Assembly (NCBI GenBank): GCA_902767135.1
Contig: CACXGE010000006.1
Location: 1-52,353, forward strand
Direction of reading: 5' to 3'
DNA: 52,353 nt
Source of the DNA: an uncultured Lachnospiraceae bacterium
GTDB lineage: Bacteria; Bacillota; Clostridia; Lachnospirales; Lachnospiraceae
Part shown: positions 8,146 to 17,283 of the stretch, piece by piece
Position numbering within the stretch: the stretch's first letter is position 1
How the letters are laid out: each line of letters begins with the position of its first letter
Notes under the pieces: model-generated
Databases searched by the model: none
What the model was told of the DNA's origin: nothing
The model's input: only the letters and a program-made list of their open reading frames with translations
Position numbers and translations under genes: made by a program

Positions 8146-8218
8146 ATGCAAATGATTTGCATTTAATTACTTTAACACCCTCTTTCCCGGTTGTCAAGTA
8201 TTTTGCAAATGATTTGCA
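8146..8218 (-). promoter_or_regulatory. znuA promoter bracketed by two Fur/Zur-like operators
   Basis: Minus-strand TTGACA (8197-8192) and TAAAGT (8174-8169) are 17 bp apart. The inverted repeat TGCAAATGATTTGCA occurs twice, at 8204-8218 (just upstream of -35) and at 8147-8161 (over the expected start). Each is a 7-1-7 dyad, the geometry of Fur-family boxes. Together with a ZnuA-like first gene this argues for Zur-type repression, although the regulator gene is not in the window. Confidence 0.75.
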
Positions 8219-8231
8219 TTTTTGGGAAAAG

Positions 8232-10043
8232 CTAAACAAAAAGCCCCTCAAATTCTTCTCTTCCTATCTTTTCCTTCTCAAGGAGAAGTTCTGCACAGGA
8301 CTCCAATACATCTTTGTGCTCTAACAGCACTTTTTTCGCTCGGTCATAACATTCATCAATGATTTTTTTCACCTCACTGTCAATGATTCCTGCTATTCTT
8401 TCGCTATATCCTTTGGTATGAGCTAAGTCTCTTCCAATAAATACCTCATTGTCATCCGCACCATAGTTGATTAACCCTACGGATTCGCTCATTCCAAATC
8501 TTGTAACCATTGCTTTTGCAGTGTCTGTTGCTTTCTGAATATCACTCACTGCCCCAGTGGTTACATCTCCAAAGATAATTTCCTCTGCAATACGTCCTCC
8601 CAGGGAAACACAAATATCCTGTAACATTCGTCCCTTGGTGTTGAACATTTCATCTTTCTCTGGCAGTGGCATGGTATAGCCTGCCGCACCACCTCCTGTT
8701 GGAACGATGGAAACCGTATAAACCGGACCCACATCCGGAAGTACATGGAACAAAATCGCATGCCCTGCTTCATGGTAAGCAGTAATTTTCTTATCTTTTT
8801 CTGACACAATCCTGCTTTTTTTCTCTTTCCCAACTCCAACTTTAAAGAAAGCTTCCTTGATATCATTCTGTAGCACAAAGGCTCTCTTTTCCTTTGCCGC
8901 ACTGATTGCTGCCTCATTTAAAAGATTTTCCAAATCAGCTCCCGTAAATCCAAAAGTAGACTGAGCAATCTCCTTTAAATTCACATCTTCCGACAGTGGT
9001 TTGTTTTTCGCATGTACCTGAAGAATCTCTTCTCTTCCTTTCACATCCGGTCTGCCCACTGCCACTTTTCTGTCAAAACGTCCTGGTCTTAAAATTGCCG
9101 GGTCTAAAATATCTACACGATTGGTAGCTGCCATCACAATAATGCCTTCGTTGACACCAAAACCATCCATCTCAACCAACAACTGGTTTAATGTCTGTTC
9201 ACGCTCGTCATGTCCACCACCCATACCGGTTCCACGTCTTCTTGCCACTGCGTCAATTTCGTCAATAAACACAATACAGGGAGCATTTTTCTTTGCATCC
9301 GCAAACAAATCTCTTACACGGGACGCACCAACACCCACAAACATCTCCACAAAATCAGAACCGGAAATACTAAAGAATGGTACTCCAGCCTCCCCGGCAA
9401 CTGCCTTGGCAAGCAGGGTCTTACCGGTTCCTGGAGGTCCTTCCAATAAAACTCCCTTTGGAATTCTGGCTCCTAACTTAATATAACTGTCTGGCTCCTT
9501 TAAAAAATCTACAATTTCTTCCAGTTCTTCCTTCTCTTCATTCAAGCCTGCTACCTCTTTAAAGGTTACCAGCTTGTTTACATCGGTAGTCATCCTTGCA
9601 CGGCTCTTTCCGAAATTCATCATCTCCGAACCGCCACCGCTTTGTTTTGCCTGATTATTGATAATTGCGAATAAGAAAAAAATCACAACACCCATTAAAA
9701 CAAATGGCAATACCACTCTTACAAAAATGCCATCCCTCTTGGTATCTGTCATCACATAATTGTTCATATTATGTTCTGATAGTAACTGGGTAATTCGATT
9801 TACATCTGCTACATAAAAGGTTTTTTGTTCACCACTGGTAGTTTTAAATACCACCGCTCCTGTTGGTGTCTCAGCATTCTGGTGGATTTCCACATTTGCT
9901 ACATTATTCTTTTCCAAAGCTGTCAAAAAATCTCCATAAGTACATGAACCATTGGTAGATAAACTCAATGATGCAAGATTCCACACCAAAATGGCAGCTA
10001 ACAACAAGAAAAGATAAAAACTTAATCCCCTGAACCTACTCAA
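8232..10043 (-). CDS. ftsH: ATP-dependent zinc metalloprotease FtsH
   Basis: A 603-residue membrane AAA+ protease that degrades unneeded or damaged membrane and regulatory proteins as a hexamer. Transmembrane helices lie at about 8-28 and 107-127 with an extracytoplasmic domain between. Walker A is GPPGTGKT (202-209), Walker B IVFIDEID (257-264), the second region of homology [20 protein letters not shown] (305 on), and zinc motif HEAGH (424-428). It is slightly short at the C terminus compared with some FtsH proteins but all catalytic parts are present. Its start overlaps the end of hpt by 8 bases, giving the usual tilS-hpt-ftsH order. Confidence 0.97.
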   Translation of the reverse strand: MSRFRGLSFYLFLLLAAILVWNLASLSLSTNGSCTYGDFLTALEKNNVANVEIHQNAETPTGAVVFKTTSGEQKTFYVADVNRITQLLSEHNMNNYVMTDTKRDGIFVRVVLPFVLMGVVIFFLFAIINNQAKQSGGGSEMMNFGKSRARMTTDVNKLVTFKEVAGLNEEKEELEEIVDFLKEPDSYIKLGARIPKGVLLEGPPGTGKTLLAKAVAGEAGVPFFSISGSDFVEMFVGVGASRVRDLFADAKKNAPCIVFIDEIDAVARRRGTGMGGGHDEREQTLNQLLVEMDGFGVNEGIIVMAATNRVDILDPAILRPGRFDRKVAVGRPDVKGREEILQVHAKNKPLSEDVNLKEIAQSTFGFTGADLENLLNEAAISAAKEKRAFVLQNDIKEAFFKVGVGKEKKSRIVSEKDKKITAYHEAGHAILFHVLPDVGPVYTVSIVPTGGGAAGYTMPLPEKDEMFNTKGRMLQDICVSLGGRIAEEIIFGDVTTGAVSDIQKATDTAKAMVTRFGMSESVGLINYGADDNEVFIGRDLAHTKGYSERIAGIIDSEVKKIIDECYDRAKKVLLEHKDVLESCAELLLEKEKIGREEFEGLFV

Positions 10044-10575
10044 CTTTTGTCTCCTCCATTTCTACAATTCCTATATACGGCAAGTTTCTATACTTTTGTG
10101 CATAGTCTAATCCATAGCCTACTACAAAAACATCTGGTATTTCAAAACAGGTGTAGTCTGCCTTAATATCTACCACACGCCTGTCCGGTTTATCTAACAA
10201 AGTACACAACCGCAAACTGGCCGGATTTCTTCTAGACAGTTCTTCCACCAGATACTTTAGTGTTCTTCCTGAATCCACAATATCTTCTACAATCAGAACA
10301 TCTCTTCCTTGAATACTTTCGTCCAACTCCTTCTTCATGGTAATATATCCACTGGAAGTAGTGCCGTCCCCATAGCTGGATAGGGCCATAAAATCCATTG
10401 TCACCGGCACCGTTATCCTTTTGGCAAGTTCACACATAAAAAACACGCCACCTTTTAATACACATACCAGATGAACCTGTCTTCCTTCATAGTCTTTTGA
10501 AATCTTTCTCGCCTGTTCCTCTATGACTCTGTCTACCTCTTCCTCTGAAAACAGGACTTTCACATGTTCACTCAT
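10036..10575 (-). CDS. hpt: hypoxanthine phosphoribosyltransferase
   Basis: A 179-residue purine salvage enzyme converting hypoxanthine or guanine with PRPP to IMP or GMP. The PRPP-binding motif [10 protein letters not shown] is at 96-105; the catalytic-loop region [14 protein letters not shown] and the [26 protein letters not shown] region of bacterial HPRTs are intact. The open frame extends upstream into tilS, but the ATG of MSEHVKVLF, two bases after the tilS stop, is the expected start and has GGAG upstream. Cotranscribed with tilS and ftsH. Confidence 0.95.
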   Translation of the reverse strand: MSEHVKVLFSEEEVDRVIEEQARKISKDYEGRQVHLVCVLKGGVFFMCELAKRITVPVTMDFMALSSYGDGTTSSGYITMKKELDESIQGRDVLIVEDIVDSGRTLKYLVEELSRRNPASLRLCTLLDKPDRRVVDIKADYTCFEIPDVFVVGYGLDYAQKYRNLPYIGIVEMEETKVE

Positions 10576-10577
10576 TA

Positions 10578-12023
10578 TTATACGCTCTCCATTTCCTGTA
10601 TTTTTATAACACACCGGGTATCCTCCCTTACTTCTACCCCGAAGCTTGTACGATATCCTACCACCCACAAAATATGGGCGCCGTCCGCCAGAAGAATAAC
10701 CTCATCCCTCTTCTCTCGTGGAATTTTCTCATCAATGAAAAATGACTTTAAGGACTTTTTCTGCCCCTTCTCGTTAAAAATAAAATAATCTCCCACATTT
10801 CTTGTCCGAAATACCAAACTGTTTTCTATTTTATCATAATCAAAAGCTTTCGTATATGTTTTTTTGCCATATTTTAAACAATTTTTATTATTTTCACATT
10901 TTTTTTCTAACCAGAGAGTAAATTCTTTTCCTCTAAACTTTACTTTTTGGCATCTTTCCAGCTCTCCTAAGTGGATTGTTGCCATGTCCTGGTAATTTGA
11001 TTCTGATTTTTTCTCCTGTTCTTTCCAAAGTACAAGATTATCATAACTTTTGCAGGCTTTCCCTTGATAGGGAAGACTGATTTCCTTTCCCGATTGTTTG
11101 AAAGACAGTTCCAATACCTGTCTGACATGTACATACCCTATATTCTTTCCACTTCCTACACAATTTTCCAAAGCTCTTTTTATAATCTCCAGTTGAATGA
11201 ACTCATCCTCTTTCGCCAATTTAACATTGTCAATATAATATTTATCCTGTCTTACCATCACCAGTTCTTTATAGACATTGTCCACTGTTTTTTCAATAAA
11301 ATCCCTGGCTTTTTTTAATAAAAATCCTGTTTTATTGATATTGTCCACTGCTTTTTCATTGATATCCTCCAGCTCTTTTACCACCTTATGACGTACCTTA
11401 TTTCTGGCGTAAATCATCTCCTCATTGGTGCTATCCACACAATAGGGCTGATTTAAGCACGCTAAATATTCCTCTATTTCTTTTCGCTTCACAAATAACA
11501 GTGGGCGAATGATTGCTCCCCTTTCTATCTCCATGCCGGTAAGCCCTGATAATCCACTCCCTCTTGCCAAATGGAACAAAATGGTTTCTGCATTGTCATT
11601 GGCATGATGGGCTGTTGCAATTTTCACCTGGGAATATTTCTCTTTTCCGTCTTCCTTTTTTTCTTTTAACAATATCTGTCGCTGTTCTTCAAATGCCTGA
11701 TAACGGAGAACTCTTCCCATCTCCTCCTCTGACAGTTTCCGTTCTCTTGCCAGTTTAGGCACAGCGTAGTGTATGACTTTGCAGGGAATCTTCATTTTCT
11801 CACACAAATCCTCAACAAATTTCATATCCCTAATGGCTTCCTCCCCACGTATCCCATGTTCTATATGCAGAACAAACAAATCATATCCTATGTGCTCTCT
11901 AAGGGCTGCCAGTATTTTCAATAGACATACCGAGTCTGCACCTCCAGATACTCCTACCACCACGGCTTGTCCCTGCTCTATTAACTTATGTTCTTTTATA
12001 TAATTTAATACTCGTAATTCCAT
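10578..12023 (-). CDS. tilS: tRNA(Ile)-lysidine synthetase
   Basis: A 481-residue TilS, which converts the wobble cytidine of tRNA-Ile(CAU) to lysidine so that it reads AUA. The PP-loop ATP motif VSGGADS lies at 25-31; the N-terminal N-type ATPase domain is followed by a C-terminal domain containing FRTRNVGDYF and KKSLKSFFIDEKIPREKRD, both typical of full-length TilS. It lies between spoIIE (13-base gap) and hpt (2-base gap), the classic Firmicutes arrangement. Confidence 0.96.
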   Translation of the reverse strand: MELRVLNYIKEHKLIEQGQAVVVGVSGGADSVCLLKILAALREHIGYDLFVLHIEHGIRGEEAIRDMKFVEDLCEKMKIPCKVIHYAVPKLARERKLSEEEMGRVLRYQAFEEQRQILLKEKKEDGKEKYSQVKIATAHHANDNAETILFHLARGSGLSGLTGMEIERGAIIRPLLFVKRKEIEEYLACLNQPYCVDSTNEEMIYARNKVRHKVVKELEDINEKAVDNINKTGFLLKKARDFIEKTVDNVYKELVMVRQDKYYIDNVKLAKEDEFIQLEIIKRALENCVGSGKNIGYVHVRQVLELSFKQSGKEISLPYQGKACKSYDNLVLWKEQEKKSESNYQDMATIHLGELERCQKVKFRGKEFTLWLEKKCENNKNCLKYGKKTYTKAFDYDKIENSLVFRTRNVGDYFIFNEKGQKKSLKSFFIDEKIPREKRDEVILLADGAHILWVVGYRTSFGVEVREDTRCVIKIQEMESV

Positions 12024-12036
12024 CTATACATCTTTC

Positions 12037-13344
12037 CTATCTCTTATTCCAGATTCCGCAAACCAGAACAGTTAAATCGTCCTGATAATAACATCCATAA
12101 TCCTGTTCAATTTCCTGGATGATATACTCAGCCATCTTCAAGGGATTTTGTTTTGGCATATGCAAAATCATATCCGTCAAAATCTGTTCCGGATGTTCAT
12201 CAATAATAGCATCCACTACCCCATCGCTAATCATAATAATATAGTCACCATCATATAGCTTCTCTTTGACGCTGTCAAATTCCAATTTGCTAAACAGTCC
12301 CGGCGGCAAAGTTGCTGAAGGAATTTTCACCACCTTATTTTCCCTTTTGATAAATCCATAGGAGGCTCCTGCTTTCAAAAATTCACATTGTCCTGTATTT
12401 AAATCTATTTCACTGATATCCATCGTGGAGTACATCTGACTTCCTTGTCCAAAACACATACAGGAATTAATCATACTCACTGCGGTTTCTTTTTCAAAGC
12501 CTGCTTCTAAAAACTGTTCTAACAAATCCAACACCATCTCACTTTCCCTGCATGCCATTACACCGGAGCCCATTCCGTCTGACAATGCCATTACCGCCTT
12601 TCCATTGGTGTTTTCTATAATGGAGAAATTATCTCCTGAAACCTTCTCCCCTGTTTTCATACGTTTGCAGGCACCATATAAAATATTGTAGTTCACATCC
12701 TCCACAAAATTCACCTTCACATAATTGCGATAAATTACCATTTTACTCTCTCTGCCCGGCACCAGATGACACTTGCATACGCTGCTCAATCCCCTGGCAA
12801 TCTCCTTTGTGAGAATACAGTTATTTTTCTTGGCACAAATGTTGGCATACACCTCAATCCCTTTTCCTGCACGTCGAATCACTCTTACCCCTGCCACTTT
12901 TACGTTCATGGCCTTGAGCGCACGATACAGTCTGTTTTCCAAAGTCTGGGTAAGTTCCTCTATCCCGTAGGTATCCTTTGCTGTATGGGATAAAATATCT
13001 GCCATCTCTGTCAATTGTCTGGTTATCATATAACGATTTTCATCATTCTTCTGTGCCAATAATAAATTCATTTTGTCCAAAGGGGTATATGGCACTTTCG
13101 CCTCCTCTACCACAGATTCCTCTCCATCCCCCATCTGTATGTCCAGGGGTGCAAATAAATTTTCACTAAACTTTGAAAAACTATTGGCCAGTGTGTAAAA
13201 AGCCTTTGCTACCCCTTCCATTTTTTCATACTCTCTATGTTCAAACATTTCTCTGTCATACTTTCCCGTCGCAAGTTGTCCTTCTCCCATAGCCATTCTC
13301 ACTCTTGAAGCAATACCTGCCACCACACTTTTATAATCTTTCAT
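12037..13344 (-). CDS. spoIIE: SpoIIE-type PP2C phosphatase lacking the membrane domain
   Basis: A 435-residue sporulation phosphatase; SpoIIE dephosphorylates SpoIIAA to release SigF in the forespore. The PP2C domain is complete: MALSDGMGSG with D256, and MISDGVVDAI with D374. Residues 1-240 match the central region of SpoIIE. The long N-terminal block of about ten transmembrane helices found in Bacillus SpoIIE (over 800 residues) is absent, yet the promoter directly upstream carries a Spo0A box and 21-bp spacing, the known spoIIE arrangement. The position before tilS also matches spoIIE. Either the membrane part was lost or this lineage has a soluble form. Start chosen by GAGG seven bases upstream. 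Confidence 0.85.
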   Translation of the reverse strand: MKDYKSVVAGIASRVRMAMGEGQLATGKYDREMFEHREYEKMEGVAKAFYTLANSFSKFSENLFAPLDIQMGDGEESVVEEAKVPYTPLDKMNLLLAQKNDENRYMITRQLTEMADILSHTAKDTYGIEELTQTLENRLYRALKAMNVKVAGVRVIRRAGKGIEVYANICAKKNNCILTKEIARGLSSVCKCHLVPGRESKMVIYRNYVKVNFVEDVNYNILYGACKRMKTGEKVSGDNFSIIENTNGKAVMALSDGMGSGVMACRESEMVLDLLEQFLEAGFEKETAVSMINSCMCFGQGSQMYSTMDISEIDLNTGQCEFLKAGASYGFIKRENKVVKIPSATLPPGLFSKLEFDSVKEKLYDGDYIIMISDGVVDAIIDEHPEQILTDMILHMPKQNPLKMAEYIIQEIEQDYGCYYQDDLTVLVCGIWNKR

Positions 13345-13429
13345 AATTTAACCTCTTTCACTTCCTATAATTTTCCCAACTCCGTTGTAAACGTTCCGCC
13401 AATAGGCGAAGCCGTTACTCTCCGCTCCT

Positions 13430-13495
13430 ATTGTATTTCCATTGATTTGAAATCTTTGTCAAAGTAACATAGCAAATCCTGAAAAGTTTTCGACA
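13430..13495 (-). promoter_or_regulatory. Spo0A-activated promoter of spoIIE
   Basis: On the minus strand a perfect 0A box TGTCGAA (13495-13489) lies upstream of TTGACA (13462-13457) and TACAAT (13435-13430). The spacing between the hexamers is 21 bp rather than 17. Over-long spacing with Spo0A boxes is the known design of SigA promoters of spoIIE and spoIIG in Bacillus. Confidence 0.75.
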
Positions 13496-13539
13496 AAAAA
13501 ATAGAGTCCTATGTGCTATACTTCACATACAACTCTATT
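13494..13539 (-). terminator. terminator after divIC
   Basis: The minus-strand hairpin (13539-13500, AATAGAGT pairing with ACTCTATT, with TATGTG/CACATA inside) is followed by seven T residues. It overlaps the divIC stop codon and ends at the Spo0A box, separating the hup-divIC genes from spoIIE. Confidence 0.75.
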
Positions 13540-13843
13540 TCTCTGGTTTGAATAAAACTTCATCTTCGTACACAAGACCCAGTTTATCCTTTGCTACCTC
13601 TTCCACATATTTTTTTGTTTTCACATACTTTTTATACTCAGCAATTTCTTTTGTACGATCCTCTTCTTTTTTAATTTCTTTTTCCAACACTGAGATTCTA
13701 TTGGAATATGTGTTACTTTTTGCCTGCAATTCCACGCTCTTAAAACTAATTACCGCAAGCAAAACCACTACAACAAAGGAGACTGCGGCCATGGCAAAAC
13801 GATTCTGATTGGGTTTACTCTTACGCCTGTGGTTTCTGCCCAT
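13535..13843 (-). CDS. divIC: septum formation initiator, DivIC/FtsB family
   Basis: A 102-residue bitopic protein: basic cytoplasmic N terminus, one transmembrane helix (about residues 17-37, FAMAAVSFVVVVLLAVISF), then a coiled coil and a short C-terminal motif KDKLGLVYEDEVLF typical of DivIC. It joins the FtsL/DivIB complex at the division site. The start is the ATG after GAGGTG rather than the longer GTG frame. Its place between yabQ and spoIIE matches Bacillus. Confidence 0.85.
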   Translation of the reverse strand: MGRNHRRKSKPNQNRFAMAAVSFVVVVLLAVISFKSVELQAKSNTYSNRISVLEKEIKKEEDRTKEIAEYKKYVKTKKYVEEVAKDKLGLVYEDEVLFKPEK

Positions 13844-13871
13844 TTTCATCACCTCGTCACACACTGTTCAC

Positions 13872-14258
13872 TTAACGTCTAGATATAATCATATTAACTC
13901 TTTTTATACATTTTTTCAATGATTTTTTTCTGATTTTATCTAGTTTTTTCCGTCGTTTTTGCCAACGAATCATTTTAGAAATCACCCCGAAAAATACCCT
14001 GCTGATCATCTGCTGATATGCCAGCATCCCAGCACTGATTCCTAACACCGCAAAAATCCGGATAGCTCCGTTGTTTTCCCGATAGTATAAGTAAAATATT
14101 GCCACCCCACATACGCACCAGTAAAAAATATCTTCCAAATATTCCACCCATCTTTTATGGGATATCACAATACGCAGAAATCGGAAGATATCATAAAAGC
14201 TCATCATCATTGCCCCTAATACCACAGAGTAACATAAAAATTCCAATTCTTTTAGCAT
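13872..14258 (-). CDS. yabQ: spore cortex biosynthesis protein YabQ
   Basis: A 128-residue membrane protein with hydrophobic segments near 5-25, 45-62 and 68-90 and a strongly basic C-terminal tail. YabQ is needed for cortex assembly in Bacillus and localises to the outer forespore membrane. The sequence is weakly conserved, so the call leans on size, topology and its position between yabP (3-base gap) and divIC. Confidence 0.82.
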   Translation of the reverse strand: MLKELEFLCYSVVLGAMMMSFYDIFRFLRIVISHKRWVEYLEDIFYWCVCGVAIFYLYYRENNGAIRIFAVLGISAGMLAYQQMISRVFFGVISKMIRWQKRRKKLDKIRKKSLKKCIKRVNMIISRR

Positions 14259-14261
14259 AAG

Positions 14262-14549
14262 CTAACCAAACAGCCTTGCCATCAGATTTTTTCGTTCCTC
14301 TGCCCGGTCTGGTGCGTTTACATAGACAAAGCTGTCTACATGGCCCTCAAAGTCCATCTCACCCTGTTCCAGGGTGAGACGCTTCACATGAAGCCCTCTG
14401 CCTTTTATGGTAAGCAGTCCATAACTGGTTTCCAATACCGCCTGAGTCTCATCAAAGGAGCGTACGTCTGATACGCCTGTAATCGTGGCTATTTTTCGAT
14501 TTGTCAGTGTAAATCTGTGAGGTTTTGCCGGAACTGTTCTCTCCTCCAT
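14262..14549 (-). CDS. yabP: sporulation protein YabP
   Basis: A 95-residue YabP/YqfC-family protein. The family core is present as LTNRKIATITGVSDVRSFDETQAVLETSYGLL, then IKGRGLHVKRLTLEQGEMDFEGHVDSF. YabP is produced under SigE and takes part in cortex or coat formation. I chose MEERTVP because GGGAG lies seven bases upstream; the longer frame has no good site. yabQ follows after 3 bases. Confidence 0.9.
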   Translation of the reverse strand: MEERTVPAKPHRFTLTNRKIATITGVSDVRSFDETQAVLETSYGLLTIKGRGLHVKRLTLEQGEMDFEGHVDSFVYVNAPDRAEERKNLMARLFG

Positions 14550-14605
14550 CCAATCGCTCCCTTCCATTGCCACAATTTCATCACTGTGAACAGTTGCCTT
14601 AATTT

Positions 14606-14634
14606 AATATATGCGAAAGGAGCCTGTGTTATGA
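14606..14634 (-). promoter_or_regulatory. possible SigE promoter of yabPQ
   Basis: On the minus strand TCATA (14634-14630) and CATATATT (14613-14606) are 16 bp apart, close to the SigE pattern (ATA in -35; CATACAnT in -10). The spacing is 1-2 bp long and the -10 differs at one position. Position 57 bases before yabP and the known SigE control of yabP support it. Confidence 0.35.
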
Positions 14635-14707
14635 CAGAAAGAAAAAGTCCACATCTTCTATCATTTAAAGCGAATCCATGGAACAGTTTGTACAAAAATG
14701 TATTTTT

Positions 14708-14947
14708 TTACAGATATCTGTACAATTCCTTTGCTTCCTCTTTTTTCACTGTTTCAGCAACATCCAGAACTTCAACCTTAACAGATTTATTTCCAAAGGC
14801 AATTTCAATGATATCCCCTTCCTTTACATTGGCAGATGCTTTCGCAGGTTTGTCATTTATCATAACCCTTCCGGCATCACAGGCCTCGTTTGCCACCGTT
14901 CTTCTTTTAATTAATCTTGATACTTTTAAAAATTTGTCTAATCTCAT
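14708..14947 (-). CDS. rqcP: RqcP/Hsp15-type S4 RNA-binding protein
   Basis: A 79-residue protein consisting of one S4 domain: MRLDKFLKVSRLIKRRTVAN, AGRVMINDKPAKASANVKEGDIIEI. In Bacillus RqcP (YlmH-like/YabO) works with RqcH in C-terminal alanine tailing on stalled 50S subunits. The start used has GGAGG five bases upstream; the longer frame would translate the hup terminator hairpin. It lies 60 bases after hup, as in other Clostridia. Confidence 0.9.
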   Translation of the reverse strand: MRLDKFLKVSRLIKRRTVANEACDAGRVMINDKPAKASANVKEGDIIEIAFGNKSVKVEVLDVAETVKKEEAKELYRYL

Positions 14948-14967
14948 ATTTACCTCCAAAACACAAA

Positions 14968-14993
14968 AAGCTGTAGCAAAAATGCTACAGCTT
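14968..14993 (-). terminator. hup terminator/attenuator
   Basis: A perfect 11-bp stem AAGCTGTAGCA/TGCTACAGCTT with a four-base loop lies between hup and rqcP, with a short T run at its 3' side on the minus strand. It probably ends most hup transcripts and lets a fraction read into rqcP. Confidence 0.7.
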
Positions 14994-15008
14994 ACACACA
15001 CCTTAAAA

Positions 15009-15284
15009 TTATGCGTTTAATACATCCTTAAATGCCTTACCAGCCTTGAATTTAGGATTCTTAGAAGCTGGAATGTTCATTTCTTCACCTGTCTGTGGAT
15101 TTCTACCTGTTCTAGCAGCTCTTTCAGATACTTCGAATGTTCCAAATCCAACTAACTGGATTTTTTCACCCTTCTGTAATTCTTCAACAACTACATCAGT
15201 GAAAGCCTTAAGAGCTTTTTCTGCGTCCTTCTTTGATAATTCTGTTTTTTCAGCAATTGCTGCGATTAATTCAGTTTTGTTCAT
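15009..15284 (-). CDS. hup: DNA-binding protein HU
   Basis: A 91-residue histone-like protein with the full HU sequence: [32 protein letters not shown] N terminus, [23 protein letters not shown] arm and a C-terminal [19 protein letters not shown]. It bends and compacts DNA as a dimer. GAGGAGG precedes the start and a consensus promoter lies about 80 bases upstream. Confidence 0.97.
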   Translation of the reverse strand: MNKTELIAAIAEKTELSKKDAEKALKAFTDVVVEELQKGEKIQLVGFGTFEVSERAARTGRNPQTGEEMNIPASKNPKFKAGKAFKDVLNA

Positions 15285-15360
15285 TGTTTGAACTCCTCCT
15301 CTGACTTTTTTATTTATTGTACGGAGTAAAAGAGACCGTTACTCTTGAACTCTACGTATT

Positions 15361-15389
15361 GTTATAACTGTTTCCTGGCATTTTGTCAA
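15361..15389 (-). promoter_or_regulatory. hup promoter
   Basis: Minus-strand TTGACA (15389-15384) and TATAAC (15366-15361) are 17 bp apart, upstream of a leader of about 70 nt that contains the small hairpin GAGTAA/TTACTC. Confidence 0.7.
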
Positions 15390-15481
15390 GAAAATTTCAA
15401 CAATTTCCACAGTTTTCGCCTTTTTTTCCTTAATACAGTTCTTTCTTCCTAGATATGAACCATTGACACAGAAAGTTTTAC

Positions 15482-17215
15482 CTATAACATTTTGTTAATC
15501 ATCGCAATGACAGCTTCTCCTAAGTCTGCAGACTTCTTATCCGCATCGCTTAAAGATGTTCCCTTAATTCCATAGTAGAATTTAACCTTTGGTTCTGTTC
15601 CGGAAGGTCTTACACATACCCACGCATCATCGGTGAGATCGTAATAAAGAACATTGGAACTTGGAAGACCTGTAGCTGTCACTTCTCCTGTCTCCATGTT
15701 CTTAATCTTATCTAACTTGTAGTCCCTTGCTGAAACAACCTTGTATCCACCAATTTCTGCTGGCGTGTTATTGCGCAGAGTATCAAGGATTTCCTGGATT
15801 TTAGCCAATCCTTCCATTCCCTTTAAGGTAATAGACTGGATTCCATCTTTGTAATATCCGTACTTTTCATACATATCAATCATTGCATCCCAAAGAGTCT
15901 TTCCCTGCTTCTTGTAGTATGCAGCTGCCTCACAAAGAGCCATGGTAGCAACAATAGCATCCTTATCTCTTGCATGGGTTCCAATAAGACAACCATAGCT
16001 TTCTTCAAATCCAAAGAGGTATGTCCCCTTCTTCGCCTGTTCAAATCCTAAAATCTGCTGTCCAATATATTTAAATCCTGTTAATACTTCAATTAATTTT
16101 GCATTGTAAGATTTTGCAATGGCATCTGCCATATTGGTTGTAACAATGGTCTTGATTAAAGCACCGTCTGCTGGGATGCCCTGCTGTTTTTCTATCTGAC
16201 TTAATTCGTATTCTGCAAGTAAACATCCAGACATATTTCCTGTCAAAGTGATGTATTCTCCAGATTTTGTATCCTTTACATACACACCTAAACGGTCTGC
16301 ATCCGGATCCGTAGCCAAAACTAAATCCGCATCAATTTCTTTCGCTAGCTTCAATCCCAATTCAAAAGCTTCTGCTGCTTCTGGATTTGGATAGCTGACA
16401 GTTGGAAATTCACCATCCGGCAATTCCTGTTCTTTTACCACATATACATTTTCAAAACCAAGTTCTTTTAACACACGTCTTGCAGGAATATTTCCTGTTC
16501 CGTGAAGTGGGGAATACACAATCTTGATATCCTTCTGCATTTCCTTAATCACTTCCGGATTCTTTACCTGGCTCTTTAATTCCGCAATATAAGCATCGTC
16601 AACCTCTGCACCGATGACAACATAAAGTCCCGCTGCCTTGGCTGCCTCCCTATCCATTGTCTTTACTGTGTTGAAGTCTGTTACCTTCTTTACCTCTGCC
16701 ATGATTCCTCCATCATGGGGTGGAGTAATCTGTGCACCATCTTCCCAGTAAACCTTATATCCATTGTATTCTGGTGGATTATGGCTGGCAGTGATATTGA
16801 TTCCTGCGATACAACCTAACTTTCTTACTGCATAGGAAAGTTCCGGTGTTGGACGAAGTGACTCAAAAATATATGCTTTTATTCCATTTGCTGCAAGGCA
16901 AAGTGCGGCTTCTGTTGCAAATTCCGGCGACATACGTCTTGAATCGTAAGCAATCGCTACACCCTTATCCTGTCCATTTACTCCTAAGATGTAATTTGCA
17001 AGACCCTGAGTAGTTTTTCTTACTGTATAGATGTTCATCCGATTGGTACCGGCACCTATGATTCCTCTCAGTCCGGCAGTTCCGAATTCAAGCTCTGTGT
17101 AGAAACGTTCCTGAATTTCCTTGTCATCATCGGCGATGGCTTTCAATTCTTCCTTTGTCTTTTCATCGAAATAAGGATTGCTTAACCACTCTTCGTAAAT
17201 TTCCTTGTAACTCAT
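15482..17215 (-). CDS. pgcA: phospho-sugar mutase (alpha-phosphoglucomutase type)
   Basis: A 577-residue alpha-D-phosphohexomutase interconverting glucose 1-phosphate and glucose 6-phosphate (mannose phosphates possible). Active-site phosphoserine S144 lies in ITASHNPPEYNGYK; the metal site is DPDADR (303-308); sugar loop GFEESYGC and phosphate-binding RPSGTEPKVKFY near the C terminus are present. Length and motifs fit the PgcA subgroup rather than GlmM, a separate gene in this window at 48899. AGG-rich site TGGAGG precedes the start. Confidence 0.93.
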   Translation of the reverse strand: MSYKEIYEEWLSNPYFDEKTKEELKAIADDDKEIQERFYTELEFGTAGLRGIIGAGTNRMNIYTVRKTTQGLANYILGVNGQDKGVAIAYDSRRMSPEFATEAALCLAANGIKAYIFESLRPTPELSYAVRKLGCIAGINITASHNPPEYNGYKVYWEDGAQITPPHDGGIMAEVKKVTDFNTVKTMDREAAKAAGLYVVIGAEVDDAYIAELKSQVKNPEVIKEMQKDIKIVYSPLHGTGNIPARRVLKELGFENVYVVKEQELPDGEFPTVSYPNPEAAEAFELGLKLAKEIDADLVLATDPDADRLGVYVKDTKSGEYITLTGNMSGCLLAEYELSQIEKQQGIPADGALIKTIVTTNMADAIAKSYNAKLIEVLTGFKYIGQQILGFEQAKKGTYLFGFEESYGCLIGTHARDKDAIVATMALCEAAAYYKKQGKTLWDAMIDMYEKYGYYKDGIQSITLKGMEGLAKIQEILDTLRNNTPAEIGGYKVVSARDYKLDKIKNMETGEVTATGLPSSNVLYYDLTDDAWVCVRPSGTEPKVKFYYGIKGTSLSDADKKSADLGEAVIAMINKML

Positions 17216-17283
17216 TCTTTTACCTCCATGTACTCACTTTTTAATTTTACGTTTTCTATTGATTGGCTGGATTTTCAACTATT

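Noticed and set aside
8561..8917. Overlapping minus-strand frame inside ftsH (118 codons)
   Set aside because: Basic, low-quality translation in a shifted frame of a firmly identified gene.
14517..15020. Plus-strand frame of 167 codons with AAAGGAG near an internal ATG (MTERKSPHLLSF)
   Set aside because: It runs antisense through rqcP and its leader; most of it mirrors the S4 gene, and nothing in the translation looks like a protein family.
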